DNA of 64,000 nt from Streptococcus ilei (GCF_000479335.1 NC_022584.1:186001-250000); one strand, 5' to 3'. Positions 48,410 to 59,487 are shown, numbered from the stretch's first letter. The notes: generated by a model not told the origin, from the letters alone. Numbers and translations: made by a program.

Positions 48410-48754
48410 GGGGTCGTTACGGATTCGACAGGCATTATGAGGCATATTTTGCGACTCGTGTGGCGACGTAAACGCTCAGTTAAATATAACTGCAAAAAAT
48501 AACACTTCTTACGCTCTAGCTGCCTAAAAACCAGCAGGCGTGACCCGATTCGGATTGCTCGTGTCTGATGACAGGTCTTGATTTTAGCGAGATACGATCA
48601 AACTTTGTCTAGCAGTTTGATAAGAGATTGATAGACTCGCAGTTCCTAGGCTTGAGTTATGTGTCGAGGAGCTGTTAAACCAATACATAACCTATGGTTG
48701 TAGACAAATATGTTAGCAGATGTTTGGACGTGGGTTCGACTCCCACCGGCTCCA
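48410..48754 (+). ncRNA. ssrA: tmRNA (transfer-messenger RNA)
   Basis: A 345-nt RNA that rescues stalled ribosomes. The 5' end GGGGTCG pairs with the 3' CGGCTCC to form the alanine-type acceptor stem, and the T arm GTGGGTTCGACTCCCAC is intact. The tag reading frame runs GCA to TAA at 48492-48527 and encodes AKNNTSYALAA, the standard streptococcal tag. The discriminator A is encoded but the CCA end is not, so it must be added. A structured repeat begins 13 bp downstream. Confidence 0.98.
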
Positions 48755-48767
48755 TTTTTTATATGCA

Positions 48768-48944
48768 AGAGGCTGGGACAAATGTCCTAGCCTCTTAACT
48801 GTCTTTGGGTTGTCGAGCAAGACTTAGTGGTTGAGTGGGTTCTACTACGCTGAATTCATCAGCTTTTACAGCCCTACTCAACTGTGAGGAGGTGGGACGA
48901 CGAAATCGAATTCTAACGAATGACCGATTTCTGTCCCACTCTCT
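48768..48944 (+). repeat. Structured intergenic repeat, copy 2 (MITE-like), with terminator
   Basis: This is nearly identical to 17207-17384, with the same ends AGAGGCTGGGACA and TGTCCCACTCTCT. The right hairpin, GTGGGAC (48892-48898) with GTCCCAC (48933-48939) and GAAATCG/CGATTTC, is followed by CTCTTTTT and should terminate ssrA. Copy 2 has C where copy 1 has T in this stem (GGGAC against GGGAT). That replaces a U-G pair with C-G and so keeps the fold. Confidence 0.85.
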
Positions 48945-49004
48945 TTTTATTTCTTTAAAATCCATCAAGCAATGATATCTTGTGAGCGATTCCTAAATTT
49001 TTTG

Positions 49005-49033
49005 TTGACAGAAGGGGCGCTTTTCCGTATAAT
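49005..49033 (+). promoter_or_regulatory. Promoter of tRNA-Ser
   Basis: TTGACA (49005-49010) and TATAAT (49028-49033) with a 17-bp spacer: a consensus promoter 13 bp before the tRNA. Confidence 0.92.
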
Positions 49034-49045
49034 GGATACTAGTTT

Positions 49046-49133
49046 GGAAGATTACTCAAGAGGCTTAAGAGGCCGTGTTGGAAACGCGGTAGGCGTGTAA
49101 CAGCGTGCGTGGGTTCGAATCCCATGTCTTCCG
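49046..49133 (+). tRNA. tRNA-Ser (anticodon GGA)
   Basis: An 88-nt class II tRNA. The acceptor stem GGAAGAT pairs with GTCTTCC (last pair T-G). The anticodon loop TTGGAAA between CCGTG and CGCGG gives anticodon GGA, reading UCC/UCU. A long variable arm follows and the T arm is GTGGGTTCGAATCCCAT. The discriminator is G, as in serine tRNAs; CCA is not encoded. It has its own promoter and terminator. Confidence 0.95.
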
Positions 49134-49143
49134 TATAAGAAAG

Positions 49144-49172
49144 AAAAGCAGATCAGTCGGTCTGTTTTTTTT
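49144..49172 (+). terminator. Terminator of tRNA-Ser
   Basis: CAGATC/GGTCTG (one U-G pair) with a 4-nt loop and eight T. Confidence 0.82.
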
Positions 49173-49261
49173 GTTAGGCAGGATTGGCAATGGGTAAGAG
49201 TGTCTTCTTTGCCGGATTTCCTGTATAATAGAAGGAAAGAACGGATGAAAAGGAGAACAAG

Positions 49262-52200
49262 GTGATTACACAGCTGGACACAAAATCAGTCTACACCTTT
49301 ATGGACAGTTTAGTCTCTATTCGAGACTATATTCATCGTGCCAAAGAAATGGGTTACCAACAAATTGGTCTCATGGACATCGATAATTTATATGGGGCTT
49401 ACGAGTTTTTAGAAGAGTGTCAAAAAGCTGGTATGGGGGCTGTCCTAGGTCTTGATTTGGAAGTCGAGATACCGGTGGGTCCTTTGTCTATCCGTTTGGT
49501 TGCATTAGGAACCAAAGGCTACAAACACTTAATTAAAATTTCCAGCATGAAAATGATGGGGACAACAGATTGGTCAGCCTTTCAACACTTATTGGATGAT
49601 ATAGCCATCATCGTTCCCTATTTTGAAGGGATTGAGTATTTAGACTTAGGCCAAGACTTTGCGATTGGTGTCTTTCCGGATACTCCAGCGAAACATTTTT
49701 CTCGTCCTGTTTTCCCACTCCATACGGTCCGATATTTTTCTACGAGTGATTTGGAGAGTCTTCAGATGCTTCACGCCATTCGTAATAATTGCAGTCTGAA
49801 GGAAGTAGGAGCTATTGACACCTCTATGATGTTCCTGTCACCTGAAGAGTTGGAGCGGGCATTTTCACATAATTTTCCGGATAGTATTCCTTATCTAGAG
49901 AAGACTCTTGCGGCCGTTCATTATGAGATTGATACGCAATTAAAACTTCCCCGCTTTAATCCAGAGAAGCCTGCAGTCGAGGAATTACGTGAATTGGCTG
50001 AAGAAGGCTTGAGAGCCAAGGGGCTGAACCAGGCGGTTTACCAAGAGCGTTTGCGTCATGAATTGGCTGTCATCCATCAGATGGGCTTTGATGACTACTT
50101 CTTGATTGTCTGGGATTTATTACGCTTTGGTCGAAGTCAGGGTTACTATATGGGGATGGGACGTGGATCAGCAGTTGGTAGTCTAGTAGCCTATGCCTTG
50201 GATATTACAGGGATTGATCCAGTCAAGAACAATCTTCTCTTTGAGCGTTTTTTGAACTTAGAGCGCTATACAATGCCAGATATTGATATTGATATTCCAG
50301 ATGTCTATCGTCCCAAATTTATCCAGTATGTTAAAAATCGCTACCGCAGTCCTCACGTGGCTCAAATTGTGACCTTCTCAACTTTTGGGGCCAAGCAAGC
50401 CATTCGGGATGTTTTTAAGAGATTTGGGACCCCAGAATATGAGTTAACCAACCTCACCAAGCGGATCGGCTTGCGGGATACCTTATCCTCTGCTTATGAA
50501 AAGAATTTAGCATTTCGTCAAGCCATTCAAAGTCGCCCAGAATACCGTAAAGGATTTGAAATTGCGAAGAGGATTGAAGGGCAACCGCGTCAGACGTCGA
50601 TTCATGCGGCAGGCGTTGTCATGAGTGGAGAGGACCTCACCAATCAAATTCCGATCAAGATGGGTGAGGAGATGAATCTGACCCAATATGATGCCCATGG
50701 TGTTGAAGCTAATGGCTTGCTCAAGATGGACTTCTTAGGACTACGAAATTTGACCTTTGCTCAACGGATGCAGGAAGCAGTGAAGGAAAAATATCAAAAG
50801 GATATTAAAATCGAGGACATTCCTCTAGAAGATCCAGAAACAATTGCTTTATTTGCTGCTGGCAATACCAAGGGTATCTTCCAGTTTGAGCAAGCGGGAG
50901 CTATTCGTTTGCTGAGACGAGTTCAACCTAGCTGTTTTGAAGAAATTGTTGCGACGACTTCCTTGAACCGGCCAGGAGCTAGTGACTATATTGATAATTT
51001 CGTTAAACGCAAGCACGGCAAGGAAAAGGTCGATATGATCGATCCTAGTTTGGAAGAGATTCTAGCACCAACTTATGGCATCATGCTCTATCAGGAGCAA
51101 GTCATGCAGGTGGCCCAGACCTTTGCTGGCTTTAGTCTAGGAAAAGCCGATATCCTCAGACGGGCCATGGGGAAAAAGAACGTTGCAGAAATGCATCGGA
51201 TGGAAGATGACTTTATCAAAGGGGCTATCGCTCTTGGACATAGTGCAGAAAAAGCCAAGCAAGTGTTTTCCATTATGGAAAAATTTGCTGGCTATGGCTT
51301 TAATCGTTCCCATGCCTATGCTTACTCAGCCCTGGCCTTCCAATTGGCCTACTTTAAAGTCCATTATCCAGATGTCTTCTTTGACATTATGCTCAACTAT
51401 TCTAGCAGTGATTACTTGACCGATGCATTGCAATTCAACTTCCAAGTGGCTCCTTTGACCATTAATACCATTCCTTATAAAGATAAGTTCCAAGATCAGA
51501 AGATTTATCTAGGAATGAAGAATATCAAAGGTCTTCCAAAAGATCTAGCCTTTTGGATTATTGACCAACGTCCGTTTGAGAGTATTGAAGATTTTATCTT
51601 GCGCTTGCCCAGTCAGTACCACAAACTTCCTCTTTTAACGCCACTGGTAGAATTGGGCTTGTTTGACTGCTTTGAAAAGAATCGAAGAAAAGTCCTTCAG
51701 AACCTTCCTAATCTATTTGTTTTTGCAGATGAGTTGGGTAGTTTATTTGGCGAAGCTAATTATTCCTGGATGGATGCCGAGGACTACAGCAAGGCTGAGA
51801 AGTATGAAATGGAGCAAAGGGTCATAGGGGTCGGTCTCAGTCCTCATCCTCTGGTGGAAATTCTAGCCGCAAGTAGCCAACCAGTACGGCCGATCGCTTC
51901 TTTAAGCGAAGGAGAACAGGCCACCATCCTAGTCGAACTCCAATCAATCCGGACGATTCGAACAAAAAATGGGGAAAATATGGCCTTTCTACAAGTTTCC
52001 GATCTCCAAAAGAAGATGGATGTCACTCTTTTTCCGGAAACTTATCGCCAGTATAGTTCAAAAATAAGAGAGAAGGGCTATTACTATCTCAAGGGGAAAA
52101 TCCAGTCTAGAGATGGTCGACTCCAAATGATTTTGATGGAAGCAGAAGAAGCCACCAATCAGCGTTTTTGGATTCAATTGTTTGATCACCAGGAGGACCG

Positions 52201-52363
52201 GGCAGTCTTAGATATTTTAAAAGCTTATCCAGGTCCTTATCCTGTCGTTATTCGCTATGAAGAGGAGAAAAAGACCATTCAATTAAAAGGAGTTTCCGTC
52301 CAGAAAAACGAGAAGTTAGAAAATGAGCTGGCAAGTATTGCTATGAAAACGATTTATCGATAA
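49262..52363 (+). CDS. dnaE: DNA polymerase III subunit alpha DnaE
   Basis: This is the error-prone DnaE polymerase that works beside PolC in Firmicutes, extending RNA primers mainly on the lagging strand. The 1033-residue product has the GRGSAVGS motif and the catalytic PDIDID (D340, D342, D344), then the helix-hairpin-helix and OB-fold regions. The N-terminal PHP domain is degenerate: the usual HxH opening is replaced by QLDTKSVYTF. The start is a GTG at 49262 with AAGGAG upstream. It lies 85 bp ahead of pfkA. Confidence 0.95.
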   Translation: MITQLDTKSVYTFMDSLVSIRDYIHRAKEMGYQQIGLMDIDNLYGAYEFLEECQKAGMGAVLGLDLEVEIPVGPLSIRLVALGTKGYKHLIKISSMKMMGTTDWSAFQHLLDDIAIIVPYFEGIEYLDLGQDFAIGVFPDTPAKHFSRPVFPLHTVRYFSTSDLESLQMLHAIRNNCSLKEVGAIDTSMMFLSPEELERAFSHNFPDSIPYLEKTLAAVHYEIDTQLKLPRFNPEKPAVEELRELAEEGLRAKGLNQAVYQERLRHELAVIHQMGFDDYFLIVWDLLRFGRSQGYYMGMGRGSAVGSLVAYALDITGIDPVKNNLLFERFLNLERYTMPDIDIDIPDVYRPKFIQYVKNRYRSPHVAQIVTFSTFGAKQAIRDVFKRFGTPEYELTNLTKRIGLRDTLSSAYEKNLAFRQAIQSRPEYRKGFEIAKRIEGQPRQTSIHAAGVVMSGEDLTNQIPIKMGEEMNLTQYDAHGVEANGLLKMDFLGLRNLTFAQRMQEAVKEKYQKDIKIEDIPLEDPETIALFAAGNTKGIFQFEQAGAIRLLRRVQPSCFEEIVATTSLNRPGASDYIDNFVKRKHGKEKVDMIDPSLEEILAPTYGIMLYQEQVMQVAQTFAGFSLGKADILRRAMGKKNVAEMHRMEDDFIKGAIALGHSAEKAKQVFSIMEKFAGYGFNRSHAYAYSALAFQLAYFKVHYPDVFFDIMLNYSSSDYLTDALQFNFQVAPLTINTIPYKDKFQDQKIYLGMKNIKGLPKDLAFWIIDQRPFESIEDFILRLPSQYHKLPLLTPLVELGLFDCFEKNRRKVLQNLPNLFVFADELGSLFGEANYSWMDAEDYSKAEKYEMEQRVIGVGLSPHPLVEILAASSQPVRPIASLSEGEQATILVELQSIRTIRTKNGENMAFLQVSDLQKKMDVTLFPETYRQYSSKIREKGYYYLKGKIQSRDGRLQMILMEAEEATNQRFWIQLFDHQEDRAVLDILKAYPGPYPVVIRYEEEKKTIQLKGVSVQKNEKLENELASIAMKTIYR

Positions 52364-52399
52364 AATCTACGGAAAATAGGAGAAATTTGAGCCTCTTTG

Positions 52400-52408
52400 T
52401 GTTATAAT
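52400..52408 (+). promoter_or_regulatory. Extended -10 promoter of pfkA
   Basis: TGT followed by TATAAT (52403-52408), 40 bp before the pfkA start; no clear -35 box. Confidence 0.55.
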
Positions 52409-52415
52409 CATTTAG

Positions 52416-53462
<1,047 letters not shown>

Positions 53463-53522
53463 TAGTTATTTGTTAAAATTTGTCTAAATAGACAGTGTAT
53501 TTTAAAAGGAGTCACAAAAATC

Positions 53523-55028
53523 ATGAACAAACGTGTAAAAATCGTTGCAACCTTAGGTCCTGCGGTAGAAATCCGTGGTGGTAAAAAATTTGGTGATGAT
53601 GGATATTGGGGTGAAAAACTTGATGTTGAAGCTTCAGCACAAAACATTGCTCAATTGATTGAAGCAGGAGCTAACACTTTCCGTTTCAACTTCTCACACG
53701 GTGACCACCAAGAACAAGGTGACCGTATGGCAACCGTTAAACGTGCAGAAGAAATCGCTGGTAAAAAAGTTGGTTTCCTTCTTGATACAAAAGGTCCAGA
53801 AATCCGTACAGAGTTGTTCGAAGGCGATGCTAAAGAGTACTCATACAAGACTGGTGAAAAAATCCGTGTTGCAACTAAACAAGGAATCAAATCAACTCGT
53901 GAAGTGATTGCTTTGAACGTTGCTGGTGGTCTTGATATCTACGATGATGTTGAAGTTGGTCATCAAGTCTTGGTTGACGATGGTAAATTAGGTCTTCGTA
54001 TTTTCGCTAAAGACGATGATACTCGTGAATTTGAAGTGGTTGTTGAAAATGACGGTATTATTGCTAAGCAGAAAGGTGTGAATATCCCTAATACGAAGAT
54101 TCCTTTCCCAGCTCTTGCTGAACGCGATAACGACGATATCCGCTTCGGTTTGGAACAAGGTATCAACTTCATCGCGATCTCATTCGTACGTACTGCGAAA
54201 GACGTGAACGAAGTTCGTGCAATCTGTGAAGAAACTGGTAACGGTCACGTTCAATTGTTCGCTAAAATCGAAAACCAACAAGGTATCGATAACTTGGATG
54301 AAATCATTGAAGCTGCTGACGGTATCATGATCGCTCGTGGTGACATGGGTATCGAAGTACCATTCGAAATGGTTCCAGTATACCAAAAAATGATCATCAC
54401 AAAAGTGAACGCTGCTGGTAAAGTTGTTATCACTGCAACAAACATGCTTGAAACAATGACTGAAAAACCACGTGCAACTCGTTCAGAAGTATCAGACGTA
54501 TTTAACGCTGTTATCGACGGAACTGACGCGACTATGCTTTCAGGTGAGTCTGCAAACGGTAAATACCCACTTGAGTCAGTAACAACAATGGCTACAATTG
54601 ACAAGAATGCACAAACTCTTCTTAACGAATACGGACGTTTGAACTCAGATACTTTCGAACGTAACTCTAAGACAGAAGTTATGGCATCAGCTGTTAAAGA
54701 TGCAACAAACTCAATGGATATCAAATTGGTCGTTACTCTTACTAAGACTGGTCACACTGCACGTTTGATTTCTAAATACCGTCCAAATGCTGATATCTTG
54801 GCATTGACATTTGATGAATTGACTGAACGTGGATTGATGTTGAACTGGGGAGTTATCCCAATGTTGACAGATGCTCCATCATCAACTGACGATATGTTCG
54901 AAATCGCAGAACGTAAAGCAGTAGAAGCAGGTCTTGTACAATCTGGTGACGATATCGTTATCGTTGCAGGTGTGCCACTTGGTGAAGCTGTTCGTACAAA
55001 CACTATGCGTATCCGTACAGTACGTTAA
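53523..55028 (+). CDS. pyk: Pyruvate kinase
   Basis: Pyk makes pyruvate and ATP from PEP. The 501-residue product shows the opening KRVKIVATLGPA and the signature IMIARGDMGIEVP near the active-site lysine (FAKIENQQG). The C-terminal allosteric domain includes VTLTKTGHTARLISKYRP. Codon use is strongly biased toward a small set, as in highly expressed genes. A terminator follows. Confidence 0.98.
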   Translation: MNKRVKIVATLGPAVEIRGGKKFGDDGYWGEKLDVEASAQNIAQLIEAGANTFRFNFSHGDHQEQGDRMATVKRAEEIAGKKVGFLLDTKGPEIRTELFEGDAKEYSYKTGEKIRVATKQGIKSTREVIALNVAGGLDIYDDVEVGHQVLVDDGKLGLRIFAKDDDTREFEVVVENDGIIAKQKGVNIPNTKIPFPALAERDNDDIRFGLEQGINFIAISFVRTAKDVNEVRAICEETGNGHVQLFAKIENQQGIDNLDEIIEAADGIMIARGDMGIEVPFEMVPVYQKMIITKVNAAGKVVITATNMLETMTEKPRATRSEVSDVFNAVIDGTDATMLSGESANGKYPLESVTTMATIDKNAQTLLNEYGRLNSDTFERNSKTEVMASAVKDATNSMDIKLVVTLTKTGHTARLISKYRPNADILALTFDELTERGLMLNWGVIPMLTDAPSSTDDMFEIAERKAVEAGLVQSGDDIVIVAGVPLGEAVRTNTMRIRTVR

Positions 55029-55039
55029 TCTAACTAACC

Positions 55040-55083
55040 AACCTTGTTCTCTAAGTGTAAAATCTTGGAGACAAGGTTTTTTT
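55040..55083 (+). terminator. Terminator after pyk
   Basis: AACCTTGTTCTC pairs with GAGACAAGGTT (one bulge) around a 16-nt loop, followed by a T run. Confidence 0.85.
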
Positions 55084-55137
55084 CGTCCAAGTTTCTGACG
55101 ATTTAGGAATGTGGGCCTTTTTTATTGTCTAATAAAA

Positions 55138-55146
55138 TGGTATAAT
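55138..55146 (+). promoter_or_regulatory. Extended -10 promoter of the signal-peptidase-like gene
   Basis: TGG followed by TATAAT (55141-55146), 27 bp before the start codon, with GGGGGG as ribosome-binding region. Confidence 0.6.
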
Positions 55147-55172
55147 GGAAGGAACTGAAAGGGGGGATAGGA

Positions 55173-55730
55173 ATGTCAAAAAGGGATTTGATTCGGAATA
55201 TTATCATCATTGGAATATTGGGCTTGGTACTCATTACTTTGCGCCTATTTGTTTTTCAACCATTGTGGGTATCTGATCAAATGGCCAATGCCTCCGTTAA
55301 GAAAGATGATTTAGTATTAGCGACTAAGAAGGGAAAAATTGATCGGACAGATTTGGTCCTCTACCATGTAAAAGAGAAACAATATCTTGGACGTGTCATT
55401 GCGATAGAGAGCGATGAGGTCAGCTATGTGGATGATGTCTTTTATTTGAATGGTGTAGCTACAGCAGAGCCGTATTTGGATAAAATGAAGACCAAACATT
55501 TGGCGGCCCCAAGTGGCGATTATTTTACAAATGATTTTTTCTCTAGAGAACTTAAAGGAACCAAGGCAGGGAAAGTACCAAGTAATAGTTATTTAGTCCT
55601 AAACGATGATCGCAACAATACAAAAGATAGCCGTGAATTTGGTTATATTAAAGCTAGTCAGATTGAAGGGGTAGTTGATTTCCGCTTGTATCCTTTAAAT
55701 AAATTCGGCTTTATTAAAATCGAAGAATAG
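55173..55730 (+). CDS. Signal peptidase I homologue lacking the catalytic Ser/Lys dyad
   Basis: A 185-residue membrane protein of the S26 family: one N-terminal membrane helix (about 10-30) and the late box LNDDRNNTKDSREFGYI, which corresponds to the conserved GDNR..DSR region. The catalytic boxes are not intact. Where SMxPT should stand the sequence reads WVSDQMANAS, and the general-base lysine of the KR motif is replaced in YLGRVIAI. It is thus unlikely to cleave signal peptides. Catalytically dead SipA-like proteins that act as pilus chaperones are known in streptococci, but no pilus genes are near. It lies behind pyk with its own promoter. Confidence 0.82.
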   Translation: MSKRDLIRNIIIIGILGLVLITLRLFVFQPLWVSDQMANASVKKDDLVLATKKGKIDRTDLVLYHVKEKQYLGRVIAIESDEVSYVDDVFYLNGVATAEPYLDKMKTKHLAAPSGDYFTNDFFSRELKGTKAGKVPSNSYLVLNDDRNNTKDSREFGYIKASQIEGVVDFRLYPLNKFGFIKIEE

Positions 55731-55754
55731 TCCAGAAGGACTATTTTTTCTTAC

Positions 55755-55796
55755 AAAAAAGCTACTGCAGAATATGTGAACTGCAGTAGCTTTTTA
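55755..55796. terminator. Bidirectional terminator between the signal-peptidase-like gene and the CDF gene
   Basis: AAAAAAGCTACTGCAG and CTGCAGTAGCTTTTT form a perfect 15-bp stem with a 10-nt loop between two convergent genes. Confidence 0.93.
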
Positions 55797-55822
55797 TCTT
55801 TGTTTCTCCCAGTTAGAGGGCC

Positions 55823-57016
55823 CTAGTTTTCCTTTTTACTGGTAATTTGATGAAAGACCTTTTGCCAATGTTCATGGCGACGCCAGAGACTGGTATGGAT
55901 CTGGTTATTTAATTCATAGCGAATCAGCTTAGTCTTTTGACTGATGGATTCGATCTCGAAATTCTTAAAGGGAATCTGATGCTCTTCCTGCAAACGGACC
56001 AGGTCCTCCTTGTGGCTTTCTTGGCCAAACTCATCGATGAGGGTGAAGTTGTCTGCTAGGAGGGTTGAATATTCTTGCTGAGCTTGCAAGCGCTCTTCGT
56101 AGGTTTTTAGTTTGAGAAGGACATTGTCCAAAATCTCATCTTCTGGGATGGAACTTGGTTCCACATGGACATCAATGTCAAAAACTCCAAATTCTTCCTT
56201 GAGAAGGCGCTCGACCTCTTCGGTAATGGCATGGCTCTCATAAACAGAAAGGTCTGGATTCATTTCGATGACGACATCTAGGTAGATATTGCTTCCGTAG
56301 GTCCGTCCTCGTTGGGATTTGACCCGGCTGACCTTTGGCAATTCTAGAATAGCAGCCTTGTATTTATCAAGAAGACTTTCATCAAATCCATCTGAGAGGC
56401 TGAAGGAGGATTCAATGAAAATATCGTAGGCTGTTTTTAGAATAAAGAAGGTAATAACGATGGCCACTAATTGGTCCACAATCGGATAGTTAAGAGCACT
56501 AGCTCCAATCGCAACAGAGGTTCCTAAAGAAGTGACTACGTCAGACAGGTTGTCTTTAGCAGCAGCATTAAGGGCCTTGGATTGGGCTTTCTTAGCTAAG
56601 GTGCGGTTATACAGATAGACTGCAAACATGACTAGGGCTGACCCAACTCCGACAATGGCCCCTAAAGGATCAATGACAGATGTTTCCCTGCTGAGGATTT
56701 TTTGAACCGTATCTCGTAAGACATCAAAGCCCACATAAAACATGATGATGGAAGTCACCAGACTAGCTAGATCTTCAATCTTCCAATGACCGAATCGGTG
56801 GTCGCGGTCAGCTGGCTGGCGGGCCATGCGAATGCCAATGAGAAGGGCGACATTGCTGATTATATCTGATAAGTTATTAAAACCATCAGCAACCAAACTA
56901 GAGGAGTGAAGGAGGTGGCCTGTTGCTAATTTGGCAGCGGAAAGGATCAGGTAGGCTACAATACTGATCAGGGCTCCACGTTCGGCAAGTTTTAAATTAC
57001 TTTGTGATTGATTCAC
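55823..57016 (-). CDS. Cation diffusion facilitator (MntE-like manganese efflux)
   Basis: A 397-residue CDF transporter with six N-terminal membrane helices (about 12-205) and a cytoplasmic metal-sensing domain. The transport-site residues read N-x3-D in helix 2 (GFNNLSD) and D-x3-D in helix 5 (KDNLSD). This is the pattern of manganese-exporting CDFs rather than the H/D pattern of zinc exporters. Length and C-terminal extension fit pneumococcal MntE. No manganese riboswitch is seen upstream. Confidence 0.87.
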   Translation of the reverse strand: MNQSQSNLKLAERGALISIVAYLILSAAKLATGHLLHSSSLVADGFNNLSDIISNVALLIGIRMARQPADRDHRFGHWKIEDLASLVTSIIMFYVGFDVLRDTVQKILSRETSVIDPLGAIVGVGSALVMFAVYLYNRTLAKKAQSKALNAAAKDNLSDVVTSLGTSVAIGASALNYPIVDQLVAIVITFFILKTAYDIFIESSFSLSDGFDESLLDKYKAAILELPKVSRVKSQRGRTYGSNIYLDVVIEMNPDLSVYESHAITEEVERLLKEEFGVFDIDVHVEPSSIPEDEILDNVLLKLKTYEERLQAQQEYSTLLADNFTLIDEFGQESHKEDLVRLQEEHQIPFKNFEIESISQKTKLIRYELNNQIHTSLWRRHEHWQKVFHQITSKKEN

Positions 57017-57163
57017 TGATAACTCCTCCAGACTTCTGTAGATTTCCTCATAAGCGGTTGTTGAAGAGGGAAAATTCGTTCTTCTTAAGGCTTTATTATA
57101 GCCTTTTTGAGGGCAAAATTCAAATGAAGCCGACCATTTTCCAAAGGTGCAAGGGCGAAATTG

Positions 57164-57172
57164 TGGTATAAT
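57164..57172 (+). promoter_or_regulatory. Extended -10 promoter of pcrA
   Basis: TGG followed by TATAAT (57167-57172), 30 bp before the start codon. Confidence 0.6.
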
Positions 57173-57201
57173 AGAACGATTGAAAGAATGAGGAGAATGA
57201 G

Positions 57202-59487
57202 ATGAATCCTTTATTGAAAGGTATGAATGATCGCCAGGCAGAGGCGGTCCAAACGACAGAAGGCCCCCTCTTGATCATGGCGGGGGCTGGTTCTGGTAAG
57301 ACACGTGTCTTGACCCATCGGATTGCTTACTTGATCGATGAAAAAATGGTTAATCCTTGGAATATTTTGGCCATTACCTTTACCAATAAGGCTGCTCGCG
57401 AGATGAAGGAGCGGGCTTACCAGTTGAATCCGGCGACCCAAGATTGCTTGATCGCGACCTTCCACTCCATGTGTGTCCGCATCCTTCGTCGAGATGCGGA
57501 TCACATTGGCTACAATCGTAACTTTACCATTGTCGATCCAGGTGAGCAACGGACCTTGATGAAGCGGATCTTGAAGTCTTTGAATTTGGATCCGAAGAAA
57601 TGGAATGAACGAACCATTTTGGGGACCATTTCCAATGCCAAGAATGACCTGATTGATGAAGTGGCCTATGCCGCCCAAGCGGGGGACATGTACACCCAGA
57701 TCGTCGCCAAGTGCTATGAGGCTTACCAAAAGGAATTGCGTCAGTCAGAAGCAGTGGACTTTGATGATTTGATCATGCTGACCTTGCGTCTTTTTGATCA
57801 GCATCCTGATGTGCTGACCTATTACCAGCAGAAGTTCCAATACATTCATGTGGATGAGTACCAAGATACCAACCATGCCCAATACCAATTGGTCAAACTC
57901 TTGGCTTCCCGTTTTAAAAATATCTGTGTGGTTGGAGATGCTGACCAGTCTATTTATGGCTGGCGGGGAGCGGACATGCAAAATATCCTGGATTTCGAAA
58001 AGGATTATCCTGATGCCAAGGTCGTTTTGTTAGAGGAAAATTATCGCTCCACTAAAACCATCCTACAAGCAGCCAACGATGTGATCAAAAATAATCGGAA
58101 CCGCCGTCCCAAGAATCTCTGGACCCAAAATGCTGACGGCGAAGAAATTGTCTATTACCGGGCCAATGATGAGCAGGATGAAGCGGTCTTTGTTGCCAAA
58201 ACCATTGAAGAGCTCAGTCGGAAAGCTGGCTACAAGCACCGTGATTTTGCGGTTCTCTACCGGACCAATGCCCAATCCCGGACCATTGAAGAAGCACTGC
58301 TCAAGTCCAATATTCCCTATACCATGGTAGGTGGTACCAAGTTCTACAGCCGGAAGGAAATTCGAGATGTCATTGCTTATCTGAACTTGATTGCCAACCT
58401 CAGTGACAATATCAGTTTTGAGCGGATTATCAATGAACCTAAGCGGGGAATCGGACCGGGTACGGTGGAGAAGATTCGTGATTTTGCTCAAATGCAAGGC
58501 TCCTCCCTCCTGGATGCTTCAGCCAATATCATGCTCTCTGGCATTAAAGGAAAAGCAGCCCAAGCTATCTGGGACTTTGCAAATCTCATTCTTGATTTGA
58601 GAGAAAAATTGGACCAGCTGACCATTACAGAATTGGTCGAAGAAGTCCTTGACAAGACAGGCTATATGACTGCCCTAGCCAATCAGGGAAATTTGGAAAG
58701 TCAGGCTCGCATCGAGAATATCCAAGAGTTCCTGTCTGTTACCAAGAATTTTGATGAAAATGGCGAGTCTGTTGAAGACGAATCAGGTGTGGATACCTTA
58801 AGTCGTTTCTTGAATGACTTGGCCCTGATTGCAGATACAGATGATGGGGCGCAAGAGACTTCTGAAGTGACCTTGATGACTCTTCATGCGGCTAAGGGAT
58901 TGGAGTTCCCAGTGGTCTTCTTGATCGGGATGGAAGAAAACGTCTTTCCACTTAGTCGAGCAGCAGAGGATCCAGATGAGTTGGAAGAAGAACGTCGTCT
59001 GGCTTATGTAGGAATCACGCGGGCAGAGAAGATTCTCTTCCTGACCAATGCCAATTCTCGTTTGCTCTTTGGAAGGACCAGCTACAACCGTCCAACGCGC
59101 TTTATCAATGAGATTAGCTCAGATTTATTGACCTACCAAGGCTTAGCGCGTCCGGCTAACACGAGCTTTAAGGCTTCTTATAGTAATGGTGGCGGAACGA
59201 CCTTTGGAAAAGGAATGAGCCTGTCACAAGCCCTTCAAGAGCGCAAGAGACAAGCAGCCCCAAGTGCCCTCACGTCCTCAAGCCTCCCCTTTGGCAATAG
59301 TAGCCAAGCTGGTGCTAAAGAAAGTGTCGCTTGGTCCATTGGCGACATTGCTGTTCACAAGAAGTGGGGAGAAGGAACCGTCCTTGAAGTCTCAGGTAGT
59401 GGCAATACCCAAGAGCTTAAGATTAACTTCCCAGAAGTGGGTCTCAAGAAACTCTTGGCCAGCGTCGCTCCGATTGAGAAAAAATAA
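57202..59487 (+). CDS. pcrA: ATP-dependent DNA helicase PcrA
   Basis: An essential SF1A 3'-5' helicase for repair and rolling-circle replication. The 761-residue product has Walker A GAGSGKT at 28-34, motif II DEYQDTN, motif [16 protein letters not shown], and motif [11 protein letters not shown]. The C-terminal Tudor-like tail ([17 protein letters not shown]), which contacts RNA polymerase in the family, is present. No terminator follows at once; a candidate structured RNA lies 125 bp downstream. Confidence 0.96.
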   Translation: MNPLLKGMNDRQAEAVQTTEGPLLIMAGAGSGKTRVLTHRIAYLIDEKMVNPWNILAITFTNKAAREMKERAYQLNPATQDCLIATFHSMCVRILRRDADHIGYNRNFTIVDPGEQRTLMKRILKSLNLDPKKWNERTILGTISNAKNDLIDEVAYAAQAGDMYTQIVAKCYEAYQKELRQSEAVDFDDLIMLTLRLFDQHPDVLTYYQQKFQYIHVDEYQDTNHAQYQLVKLLASRFKNICVVGDADQSIYGWRGADMQNILDFEKDYPDAKVVLLEENYRSTKTILQAANDVIKNNRNRRPKNLWTQNADGEEIVYYRANDEQDEAVFVAKTIEELSRKAGYKHRDFAVLYRTNAQSRTIEEALLKSNIPYTMVGGTKFYSRKEIRDVIAYLNLIANLSDNISFERIINEPKRGIGPGTVEKIRDFAQMQGSSLLDASANIMLSGIKGKAAQAIWDFANLILDLREKLDQLTITELVEEVLDKTGYMTALANQGNLESQARIENIQEFLSVTKNFDENGESVEDESGVDTLSRFLNDLALIADTDDGAQETSEVTLMTLHAAKGLEFPVVFLIGMEENVFPLSRAAEDPDELEEERRLAYVGITRAEKILFLTNANSRLLFGRTSYNRPTRFINEISSDLLTYQGLARPANTSFKASYSNGGGTTFGKGMSLSQALQERKRQAAPSALTSSSLPFGNSSQAGAKESVAWSIGDIAVHKKWGEGTVLEVSGSGNTQELKINFPEVGLKKLLASVAPIEKK

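Noticed and set aside
57211..57729. 172-codon minus-strand ORF opposite the start of pcrA.
   Set aside because: Antisense shadow of the conserved helicase N-terminus; no initiation signals.
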